DNA of 32,896 nucleotides from an uncultured Gammaproteobacteria bacterium (GTDB lineage: Bacteria > Pseudomonadota > Gammaproteobacteria > Coxiellales > Coxiellaceae), in assembly GCA_902581285.1 (NCBI GenBank), contig CACHNP010000021.1:1-32896 (forward strand), written 5' to 3'. Position 1 is the stretch's first letter, and every line of letters begins with the position of its first letter. The notes beneath the pieces were generated by a model. The model ran no database searches, was not told the origin of the DNA, and saw only the letters and a program-made list of their open reading frames with translations. Shown here piece after piece: positions 8,661 to 16,078 of this stretch. The position numbers and the translations under genes were made by a program.

Positions 8661-8923
8661 ATAAGCGCGCAATAAAGAACAGGATAAGGACCCTAAAAGC
8701 TAATGCACACACACCACATACAGACCACTGAGATCCTAGACAAAGAATAAACGCAATCAATGAACTGCAGCACTGTTTTTAGTATAAATAAAACACGCAC
8801 GAGCATCCAACATTTATATTATTTTTTTGTGGATTCAACGCAGAGTAATGGGATTATATCATCCATAAAATCACGACCAGTAACTAAAACGCTTAAGCTT
8901 AAGATAAACGAAAGATCGCGACA

Positions 8924-9631
8924 CTACGAAATTTGGCAATTCTTCTCCAAGTCCAGACAGATAGGCTTGGTCTTAGACTGATTAATCAAATTGACTGTCT
9001 TAATAGCCCACTGCCTTGCTTGCGGGTCGAAGGTATTACCATCAACTAATAGCGTTGTTATTTGACTATTTTTACTCTTAAGTGAATCAATTAATGCAAT
9101 TAAACCACGGTTACTAATTAAATTGTAGCGAAGATCTAAAACGTTAAGCTGATTATTCGCCGACTCTATATAGGATGCAATCAAAAGCGTTGACTGATCA
9201 CCCATATCATTACCTGTCAATATAAGCTCTTTAAGTGATTTTTTTTGATCCCATAACATGGCTTTAAAACTATTAAATCGACTAAAATCAAAAAGGCCTG
9301 TTGCAGGGTCAATAAAGTTTCGAGTGAGATTAATGTCGGTCACATGTGCTTGACGAGAATTTAAAATGGAACGCAATTCAGCAAAGCGGTTAAAGTAGAT
9401 TCTCTGAAATAACAGCTGCACATTTCCATATTCTTTTGTTCGGTCACGCAAGTGATACTTGATTTCCGAAATTGCTTGCTGACTATCGGTATCAGGATCA
9501 ATCGACAGTTTGGTTCCCACAACGACAGGCTTAACAGGCTCTAACTTTCTAACCTGATTTTGCGCACAACCTTCAAAGAGCAAGACACAAGCCATAACCC
9601 CGACAAAGGAAGCCACTCTCAATTTACTCAT
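8924..9631 (-). CDS. Lipoprotein with ribonuclease-inhibitor-type leucine-rich repeats
   Basis: The 235-residue protein starts with an export signal ending LLFEGCAQ. Cysteine at about 22 could be lipidated, although glutamate at -2 makes the lipobox atypical. From about residue 95 there are repeated LRR-like units: VTDINLTRNFI, LKELILTGNDMGD, LNVLDLRYNLISNRGLIALIDSL and ITTLLVDGNTF. The spacing (LxxLxLxxNxIxxxGxxxLxxxL) matches the RNase-inhibitor subclass of LRRs, common in eukaryotes and in proteins of host-associated bacteria. A strong AGGGAGGGGG ribosome binding site precedes the ATG. It lies between the M16 pair and a sugar-phosphate transporter without tight coupling. Its role is unknown; an envelope-located binding function is inferred. 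Confidence 0.75.
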   Translation of the reverse strand: MSKLRVASFVGVMACVLLFEGCAQNQVRKLEPVKPVVVGTKLSIDPDTDSQQAISEIKYHLRDRTKEYGNVQLLFQRIYFNRFAELRSILNSRQAHVTDINLTRNFIDPATGLFDFSRFNSFKAMLWDQKKSLKELILTGNDMGDQSTLLIASYIESANNQLNVLDLRYNLISNRGLIALIDSLKSKNSQITTLLVDGNTFDPQARQWAIKTVNLINQSKTKPICLDLEKNCQIS

Positions 9632-9734
9632 AACAATCCCCCTCCCTAAAAACCAATGTAGTCAAAAAAAGATAAAAATCAAACTCACACGGAAAGAAAA
9701 AATAAAAATCACTTACAGATAGTTATGATACCAA

Positions 9735-11072
9735 TCAACTGGCTGTTTTACAATTCGTGGCTGACGCCATATTGGACATAATCCCAGACTTATTCCTTGA
9801 TGTAACAGACCAGGTACAAGCTAGAACATACGTTGCCAACATCCCACACAGAAATAAAACGATAAAAGCACCAGACCAGCCCACAGCTGAAATCAACTGA
9901 CTCATTGGATAACCGGTTAATGCTGCCCCCAAGTAACCAAACAAACCAACGAAACCAGTTGCGGCACCTGCTGCACGCTTATGCGATAGTTCTGCAGCGG
10001 CTACACCAATTAACATTTGAGGCCCAAAAACAAAAAACCCTATTAGAAAAATTGCCAGCGCATGCAAAATAAAAGAGTGGCCAGGTAGCTTCCAAAGCAT
10101 CAAAACAGCAAAAACCATTCCAGCTGAAAAGATAACATTCGTTTGCCCTCTACGCCCCTTAAACCCAATATCTGATAACCAACCTGCTGCTAGAGAACCC
10201 AAAAAGCCGCCGATTTCAAGAAATGACATGGTATTATCGGCCAACGTTGCTTTGTTATCATACACTTGGCCTGCTAGATAAACAGCACCCCAATCATTGA
10301 TTGCAGTACGAACCACATAAATCAAAACATAAGCAAACGCCAATATCCAAATATACCGATTGGATAAAACGTATTTTTTCAACACACCCCACTTAGACAG
10401 CGTGTCATCAAATGCTTCTTCGTTAAAACAAGCTTGAGTTTCCACCACCTGCTCAGGCAAACCTAAACTTGATGGCACATCCCTCAATCCGACCATCAGC
10501 AAAATACCCATGACGATACCCAGAACACCGGGAACAATCATGGCAACTTTCCAAGATGAAAAGGTAAATAATAAAAAAGAAATTAACAAAGGAATTAAAG
10601 CGCCACCCACATTATGACAAGTATTCCATAAGGACCACCAACGACCACGTTCTGAACGTGGGTACCAATGCGTCAGCAGCTTAGCGCAAGGTGGCCAACC
10701 CCACCCCTGAAAAATAGCATTGATGAGCCAAAAGATAAAAAAACCTAAGAAGTGCGAACTCAACCCGAATAAGATGTTAGCCACACCGGTGACAATGAGC
10801 CCCGTAGACATAAAATAACGGGCATTAACTCGATCAGAGACAATGCCACTCAAAAACTTGCTAACACCATACAAGAGATAAAAGGCGGTACCAATTAGAC
10901 CAAAAGACCCTGCAGTCAAAACGCCTTTCGAGATTAAGACAGGAGCGACGAAAGTTAGACTTTTCCTAGTGAAATAAAAAAAAGCGTAACCGAAGTACAT
11001 GTTGTACAAAATCCGAATACGCCAATACCGATAACGGCGCTGCACCTGATCCGCTGTACCTTCTTTGTTCAA
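9735..11072 (-). CDS. OPA-family MFS transporter (UhpC/GlpT-like sugar-phosphate antiporter or sensor)
   Basis: The 445-residue protein has about twelve membrane segments. Strong organophosphate:phosphate antiporter signatures include the N-terminal YRYWRIRI with GYAFFYFTRKS, then GWGWPPCAKLLTHWY, RSERGRWWSLWNTCHNVGGALIP, and FGPQMLIGVAAAEL in the second half. These resemble UhpC and chlamydial glucose-6-phosphate transporters, which exchange sugar phosphates for phosphate across the inner membrane. The start is a TTG at 11072. The first ATG downstream falls inside the conserved N-terminal region, so initiation must be upstream of it. No uhpA/uhpB regulators flank it, so a transport rather than sensor role is inferred. 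Which sugar phosphate it carries cannot be told. Confidence 0.88.
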   Translation of the reverse strand: MNKEGTADQVQRRYRYWRIRILYNMYFGYAFFYFTRKSLTFVAPVLISKGVLTAGSFGLIGTAFYLLYGVSKFLSGIVSDRVNARYFMSTGLIVTGVANILFGLSSHFLGFFIFWLINAIFQGWGWPPCAKLLTHWYPRSERGRWWSLWNTCHNVGGALIPLLISFLLFTFSSWKVAMIVPGVLGIVMGILLMVGLRDVPSSLGLPEQVVETQACFNEEAFDDTLSKWGVLKKYVLSNRYIWILAFAYVLIYVVRTAINDWGAVYLAGQVYDNKATLADNTMSFLEIGGFLGSLAAGWLSDIGFKGRRGQTNVIFSAGMVFAVLMLWKLPGHSFILHALAIFLIGFFVFGPQMLIGVAAAELSHKRAAGAATGFVGLFGYLGAALTGYPMSQLISAVGWSGAFIVLFLCGMLATYVLACTWSVTSRNKSGIMSNMASATNCKTAS

Positions 11073-11197
11073 AATATAACCAGACCCAATGTAAAATCAA
11101 GAGGCCATAGTTATAACACGCCAATCAAATTAAGGCAATGAAATCCAACCCGCATTATTTCATTTGAAAACAGATAGATCCAGACGACATGAGAACA

Positions 11198-13099
11198 CTA
11201 GATCACGGTACGAACCAAATCTATGGGCAACTCCTCTTCGAGGTCGTTTGAGTCAAAGCTGCTTAAAGCTGCACAGTGCTTAATTAATGTTTGTTGTATC
11301 TTTTTTCTTACCTCAATTGTGTGGTTTTGCCCAGACTGCTTACCAAGAGACTCATTCAAATGCTGTAAATGTTGACGCCTCTTTGCTGGCATATCAAACC
11401 TCTCTTCCAACATCTCAACGTAGCTTTTCATTAACCCGAAAATAGATGCATCTAAAATGGATGCTTTCAAATTAAACGAGGTGGCAGAATCTATTATTTC
11501 ACTACGACACAATTTTTCACTCAGAACTCCCAACCAATAATTTACCGTTTTTGCTTTCGTGCTTGTCACCAAAAACGCATTCGACATCAGAATAAAACCC
11601 AACGCAGCGTAAGGTAAATTAAACTCCTGAATCGACAACAAGGTGTAGTAAACACCTGCTGGCGCTTGTGTTGCCGACCAGAAGAACGAAGCAGCGTCTC
11701 TGAACGAAGGTAAAAAATTTGCGCGTGCTCGAGACATGAATGAGTAACCCGCGTTAGACACAGCGACCTCAGAGTGAATGCAGCGAGTCAGTGATAATTC
11801 AACATACTTTTTCGTGTCTTTTAAATTCAAACCTAAAACAGCCACATTAAAAAGGACACTCAAGGAGTACCTTATAGCCGGGAACTCTGACAACAAACCC
11901 ATTTTATCAGCCGAGTAACTTAACCCTTTTACATTCGAGACAATAGCAGCTGAAGCAACCGCTAAAGAAAGGAGTATTGCCAAACACGAGTAAACGACCA
12001 AAAATGGATACAGCAGATCAACACCACAAACCGGATAACTAAAATCATAGTCTTGAGTTGTGTAGTACGCATTTATCAAAGAATGAAGCTGAACATCCGG
12101 CAATAATAAGCGTGTATCCACTCTTCCACCAGACGAAGATTGGACTTTTTTTTCTAAAGCAGAATCAAATTTTTTCTGCAGAATAACAAGCTGCTCTAGA
12201 ATAGGCAGACTTTTAGCATCATTAAATTCTTGCATCTTAGTTCTTGGCTCGATTTTTAATATCGCGGTAACTAACATTTGACGCATGGAGCTCAATCTAG
12301 AAGCCCATACATGACTCTGCTTCTTTGAAGGAACTGAACATATCATTCGTGAAATCACCGCGGCCTTGTGAGTACCTAAAAACGTATTCACCACACCCAC
12401 AGCCAACCGAAGGAAAAGCAGTTCATTTGAGCTATCGGCCAACTCCAGCATTCCAAAGCTCGAGGCGCCATAACAAACACCCAAAAAAGCATCCAGCACC
12501 AATCCTGGAGACAATCGCCCTCTACACATCCTTAAATCAGTGAGTTTAATAATCACGCTTTTATAATAAAATGAAACCGCAGGCGAAGCAGCAGTAACTG
12601 CCGCGATTTGTATCAAAGCTTCGTTATCAAACAAATAATTTTGTGAAAAATTACGAGTACCAAGGTATGCCTTGTAAGCAGCCAGGACAGATAACACAAA
12701 GCTAACAGCAACTAGAGAAGACTCATTTTTCTTAACTTTTTCAGGATCATTGATTCGACTCATATGCTCTTTATTAACAATATCGCATAAACTTGCATGA
12801 CAATAACCTGTGTCTAAAGTGGATTTATTTCGAAGATCATTGCCTGCGTTCTTTTGCTCCTGCTTGTATAAATGCAAATTCTCACTTTGATTCCCGATAA
12901 CCCTACCCTTAGAAAGCGTCAAGGATTGATAACCCTCAATTTTGTACGTAAAACCATCAAAAAAAGATTGAACCAGATAAAAAGTCACTGCAGATTTAAA
13001 CCCGGCTTTAGAGTTGTTACTCAAACCAGAAAGAAACGGCGGCAGTATTACTGCTTCTTGATCTTCACCAGTAAGGCTTCTTGAAACTGTTAGAATCAT
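11198..13099 (-). CDS. Unrecognised 633-residue multi-pass membrane protein
   Basis: I do not recognise this family. The product has a soluble N-terminus (about 1-125). Hydrophobic segments lie near residues 128-147, 160-178, 198-221, 227-243, 362-388, 409-425, 469-491 and 494-512, with a polar, helix-prone insert at about 255-350. The Lys/Arg/Gln-rich C-terminal tail (about 565-633) ends with an acidic cluster, DSNDLEEELPIDLVRTVI. No signal peptide is evident. An acidic block 10-18 residues from the C-terminus is a feature of many Legionella Dot/Icm effectors (the E-block); here it is only suggestive. GGGA lies about 8 nt before the ATG. It is monocistronic by spacing (125 bp and 188 bp gaps). 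It could be a secreted effector, a transporter or a lineage-specific envelope protein. Confidence 0.7.
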   Translation of the reverse strand: MILTVSRSLTGEDQEAVILPPFLSGLSNNSKAGFKSAVTFYLVQSFFDGFTYKIEGYQSLTLSKGRVIGNQSENLHLYKQEQKNAGNDLRNKSTLDTGYCHASLCDIVNKEHMSRINDPEKVKKNESSLVAVSFVLSVLAAYKAYLGTRNFSQNYLFDNEALIQIAAVTAASPAVSFYYKSVIIKLTDLRMCRGRLSPGLVLDAFLGVCYGASSFGMLELADSSNELLFLRLAVGVVNTFLGTHKAAVISRMICSVPSKKQSHVWASRLSSMRQMLVTAILKIEPRTKMQEFNDAKSLPILEQLVILQKKFDSALEKKVQSSSGGRVDTRLLLPDVQLHSLINAYYTTQDYDFSYPVCGVDLLYPFLVVYSCLAILLSLAVASAAIVSNVKGLSYSADKMGLLSEFPAIRYSLSVLFNVAVLGLNLKDTKKYVELSLTRCIHSEVAVSNAGYSFMSRARANFLPSFRDAASFFWSATQAPAGVYYTLLSIQEFNLPYAALGFILMSNAFLVTSTKAKTVNYWLGVLSEKLCRSEIIDSATSFNLKASILDASIFGLMKSYVEMLEERFDMPAKRRQHLQHLNESLGKQSGQNHTIEVRKKIQQTLIKHCAALSSFDSNDLEEELPIDLVRTVI

Positions 13100-13287
13100 T
13101 GTTTAATCCCATGAAAATGATACGCGTGGACAATATAACAAAAGCAAATTAAAGTTTTCTTAAAAAAATCATTAATTTAGCCCTCTTTTTTAGAAGAGAC
13201 GTTATAATATCAGCAGCAGCGAGTAGCACAAAAAAGCTCAAACAATTTCGAACCATTTTGCACTAATCAATGAAATTACCACAAGCA

Positions 13288-13617
13288 TCAATTCAAATGG
13301 TAAAGACCCGGGTTATTTTTTTCTAAACGTTTCAATAAAGCAAGCCCGACACCTTTAACTTTTACTAAATCAGCAATTTTTTTAAATTGACCATGTGACT
13401 CCCTGTAGGCAACAATGGCCTTAGCTCGTTTAACACCTAAGCCTTTAAGTCTCGATAGATCACGAACCGTTCCTTTGTTAATCGATACAATATGATTGTC
13501 AGACAGCAAAGCATGCTGTTGAATAACTGAGTTTTGTCTAGCCCCCGCATTTTCCCCCAAGGCAAGACCAGTCTGAATTAGCAATAATAGGGAAAATGGC
13601 AATATTATTTTTTTCAT
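13288..13617 (-). CDS. ComEA-family helix-hairpin-helix DNA-binding protein
   Basis: The 109-residue product begins MKKIILPFSLLLL, a cleavable signal peptide ending about LALG. It then has a C-terminal HhH domain (residues about 45-105). There are two hairpins, LKGLGVKRAKAIVAYRE and VKVKGVGLALLKRL, joined by the HGQFKKIADL linker typical of ComEA. ComEA binds incoming DNA in the periplasm during natural transformation. The ATG at 13617 is preceded by CGGAG with 6-nt spacing, which favours it over an in-frame start at 13659. It follows pyrF on the same strand after 150 bp. Small ComEA-like proteins also occur in species not known to be competent, so competence is possible but not shown. Confidence 0.88.
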   Translation of the reverse strand: MKKIILPFSLLLLIQTGLALGENAGARQNSVIQQHALLSDNHIVSINKGTVRDLSRLKGLGVKRAKAIVAYRESHGQFKKIADLVKVKGVGLALLKRLEKNNPGLYHLN

Positions 13618-13767
13618 AATAACTCCGTGATGTTGTATAAAATAGAATTTACCTTCCATGGTAAGCCCACATCCTTGACTGCATTAAGTGATATGAATCC
13701 TCAACACGCATACAGAATAACAAATAGCGTTAATTGGAAAATACAGGAGTAAGCCCCACAGTAAAAA

Positions 13768-14463
13768 TTACAAAAACAACTGATTACACGATTTCAATCG
13801 ATCAATCGGGTCTGATGCCTGTGTAATAGAACGACCAATGACCAAGTAATCAGAACCTGCAGAACGTGCTTCTGAGGGAGTAACGGATCGTTTCTGATCT
13901 GAAGAAGCAACATCAGCGAAAACAATACCTGGGGTCACTAATAGAAAATCAGGCCCAAAACGTTCTCTCAATATTCTTGCTTCAAAAGCAGAGCACACCA
14001 CACCATCCAGACCGACATCAAACGCTAATTGCGCATAACGAAGCACCATGGCTTCTACAGACGATGAATACCCTAACACTGAAATATCCTCATCAGATAA
14101 ACTCGTCAACATGGTCACGCCAACCAAAAGGGGCTTGCGCCCAACAAACGAATCACGAGCAGAACAAGCGGCCGTCAACATATCTACCCCACCCTGAATA
14201 TGCAAGGTTTGCATCCACACACCCAGCTGAGCGGCTGCTAACACCGCGGCAGAAACCGTGTTAGGAATATCGTGAAACTTCAAATCAAGAAAAACATCAA
14301 AACCTAAATCAACACACTCATTAACAAAAGAAGGCCCGTACAACGTAAACATTTGCTTACCCACTTTCAAACAACAAGTATCAGGTGATAATAAAGAAAC
14401 AAAAGCACGCGCCTGGTTTATGCATGCAAAATCAAGAGCAACAATAATATGACTACGTCCCAA
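13768..14463 (-). CDS. pyrF: Orotidine 5'-phosphate decarboxylase
   Basis: PyrF converts OMP to UMP, the last step of de novo pyrimidine synthesis. The 231-residue product has the catalytic set of the family: K33 in LKVGKQMF, and D60, K62 and D65 in FLDLKFHDIPNT. It also has the phosphate-binding LVTPGI and YLVIGRS segments. The start is TTG at 14463, directly abutting the lapB stop codon. A strong AAGGGGGG ribosome binding site 6 nt upstream supports this unusual start, and no ATG is available before the first beta strand. The order lapA-lapB-pyrF matches E. coli yciS-yciM-pyrF, and translation is probably coupled to lapB. Confidence 0.96.
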   Translation of the reverse strand: MGRSHIIVALDFACINQARAFVSLLSPDTCCLKVGKQMFTLYGPSFVNECVDLGFDVFLDLKFHDIPNTVSAAVLAAAQLGVWMQTLHIQGGVDMLTAACSARDSFVGRKPLLVGVTMLTSLSDEDISVLGYSSSVEAMVLRYAQLAFDVGLDGVVCSAFEARILRERFGPDFLLVTPGIVFADVASSDQKRSVTPSEARSAGSDYLVIGRSITQASDPIDRLKSCNQLFL

Positions 14464-15657
14464 TTAACCCCCCTTAACGTTAGCGCCATTGACTAACAAA
14501 ACTCGCTGTGACGCACTCCCCCAGCGATGACAACCTTTACAACACCAAAAGAGCTCATGTTGTTTAAAACCACAATATCGACATTGATGAAATAAATGCT
14601 TAGTGATCAGCTCATTCACAATTTCACGCAAGTTCATTGCTTGCAAATTGGCATCCCCAGCTGAATTCAACTGCTGGTAACAAAGAAAATAGTGAACCCG
14701 CTCTAACGATTTCTTATTTCGATTAAAATCATACACACTTTTCAATGTTTCCTCAGACAAATAACCAACATCTGACAAACTTTGAGAGGTTAATAAAAAA
14801 AACAAATAAGGGTAGTTAGAAATAACTCGATTAATGTATGAAATGATATCATGATAAACATCCGCCTCAATAGACTTTCTATTATCAAAGCACAACTGAA
14901 ACAAGTAGCAAAGCAAATCAGGTGCGTACCTTTCCAAATAATCACATGAGTCTATAATAGCTAAAAAATCTTTTCGCTGAATATTAACCAAGACCCGCAA
15001 ATAATGAACACGAACACAATTTGGATTTACCTCAAGCGCCTTAAAAAAGCAATCTGACATTTTTTGATATTGGCCAAGCTGGTACATTTCATAACCAATT
15101 TCGGCATGGTAATGAGCAATATCGGTGGAAATTTGAAACTGATACAACTGTTCCAATTGCCGCGCAATATCAATTGCCTTAAGCCATTTACGCTCTGTTT
15201 GATACACTCTCAGAAGCAAACTCAGAATCTCTGAATTTATTTCACCTTTCTCAATTAGGTCCAAACACAATTGCTCAGCTCTATCCAACACACCGGCATC
15301 CAGGTAATCTTTAATGAGCTCAACATATGATAACAACCGAGTAGATGGTGATAAATTAGACCTCACTAACAAATTTTGATGAACGCGAATTGCCCGAGTT
15401 ATATCGCCTGTACGACGAAACAAATTACCTAAAATCAAATGTGTCTCAAACCCATCCTGTTTAACTTCAATCAATTTAATGAAAGCTTCTATTGCTTTAT
15501 CTTGCTCTTCATTGAGGATGTGATTCAATCCATTAAAATACTCAAAATTCAATGCTGTCTTCGCCGTTTCAGAGCGACTACTCTTTGTTTTTTCACAATA
15601 AAACCAGCCACAGCCAGCGGCGACCGGAAGCAATGCCACAACAATCTGATCAAGCAC
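14464..15657 (-). CDS. lapB: Lipopolysaccharide assembly protein B (YciM), TPR and rubredoxin-like
   Basis: LapB is an inner-membrane adaptor that regulates LPS synthesis by presenting LpxC to the FtsH protease in E. coli. The 397-residue product has the expected layout: one N-terminal membrane anchor (residues about 3-20), a chain of TPR units (EYFNGLNHILNEEQDKAI onward to about 330), and a C-terminal rubredoxin-like zinc site, CRYCGF ... CCKGCHRWG. The start codon is GTG at 15657, overlapping the lapA TAG stop by one base (TAGTG), a strong sign of translational coupling. It is about the normal family length (389 aa in E. coli). Confidence 0.95.
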   Translation of the reverse strand: MLDQIVVALLPVAAGCGWFYCEKTKSSRSETAKTALNFEYFNGLNHILNEEQDKAIEAFIKLIEVKQDGFETHLILGNLFRRTGDITRAIRVHQNLLVRSNLSPSTRLLSYVELIKDYLDAGVLDRAEQLCLDLIEKGEINSEILSLLLRVYQTERKWLKAIDIARQLEQLYQFQISTDIAHYHAEIGYEMYQLGQYQKMSDCFFKALEVNPNCVRVHYLRVLVNIQRKDFLAIIDSCDYLERYAPDLLCYLFQLCFDNRKSIEADVYHDIISYINRVISNYPYLFFLLTSQSLSDVGYLSEETLKSVYDFNRNKKSLERVHYFLCYQQLNSAGDANLQAMNLREIVNELITKHLFHQCRYCGFKQHELFWCCKGCHRWGSASQRVLLVNGANVKGG

Positions 15658-15947
15658 TATAAAGTATCCTTGATTGGTATATTCCTGAGATTAACAATTT
15701 CCTTTTCCATTGCTTTAATGCGTTGCTGCAATGAACGATTTCTCGTTTTTATGCGCAGATACCGAGGAGAAAAAGTAATAAAAAAAATAGCGAAACCGAA
15801 AAATAGCATAATTAGCATAAGAACAGGCAAAAGCACATTCACCGATGAAATGTAATAATGCAGACTCACGCTTTGCGAATTAGCACTAACAAAAATAATA
15901 GTGACCAAAAAGAAAACAAACCAAACGAAAGACCTAAGAATTTTCAT
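15657..15947 (-). CDS. lapA: Lipopolysaccharide assembly protein A (YciS, DUF1049)
   Basis: The 96-residue product has two membrane segments (about residues 5-22 and 38-62), then a basic coiled-coil tail (RIKTRNRSLQQRIKAMEKEI). This is the LapA/YciS layout, and LapA partners LapB. The ATG at 15947 is chosen because GGGG lies 9 nt upstream; an in-frame TTG at 15956 abuts that G run and is unlikely. The gene follows the rpsA terminator and probably has its own promoter near 15995-16003. In E. coli ihfB lies between rpsA and lapA; here it is missing. Confidence 0.9.
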   Translation of the reverse strand: MKILRSFVWFVFFLVTIIFVSANSQSVSLHYYISSVNVLLPVLMLIMLFFGFAIFFITFSPRYLRIKTRNRSLQQRIKAMEKEIVNLRNIPIKDTL

Positions 15948-15994
15948 AGAAGACAACCCCTGTCACTTAAAAAAAACATTAATCCCAAAATCAC

Positions 15995-16003
15995 ATTTTA
16001 TCA
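15995..16003 (-). promoter_or_regulatory. Candidate extended -10 promoter for lapA-lapB-pyrF
   Basis: On the minus strand TGATAAAAT (TG-n-TAAAAT, 5 of 6 to the -10) lies 48 bp before the lapA ATG and after the rpsA terminator. The -35 is weak. A promoter is expected here because the upstream terminator is strong. Confidence 0.4.
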
Positions 16004-16026
16004 AAATTCATTTGACATTTATACGA

Positions 16027-16056
16027 TAAAAAAAAGCCGCATATCACATGCGGCTC
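16027..16056 (-). terminator. Strong Rho-independent terminator of rpsA
   Basis: On the minus strand AGCCGCAT-GTGAT-ATGCGGCT forms a perfect 8-bp stem with a 5-nt loop and is followed by eight T residues. It lies 23 bp after the rpsA stop. Confidence 0.9.
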
Positions 16057-16078
16057 AGATAGTAAACACGAACCCACT

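Noticed and set aside
8518-8760. 80-codon minus-strand ORF upstream of the M16 peptidase
   Set aside because: It overlaps the true M16 start in another frame and is rich in Phe/Leu/Cys/Val from T-rich DNA; no homology is recognised.
8892-8903. 12-bp palindrome CTTAAGCTTAAG downstream of the LRR lipoprotein gene
   Set aside because: It is fully self-complementary with no loop and no following T run, so it is not a convincing terminator or operator.
13100-13260. PmrA-like box upstream of the 633-aa membrane protein
   Set aside because: Several TTAA motifs occur, but spacing does not match the known tandem-repeat consensus well enough to claim it in such AT-rich DNA.
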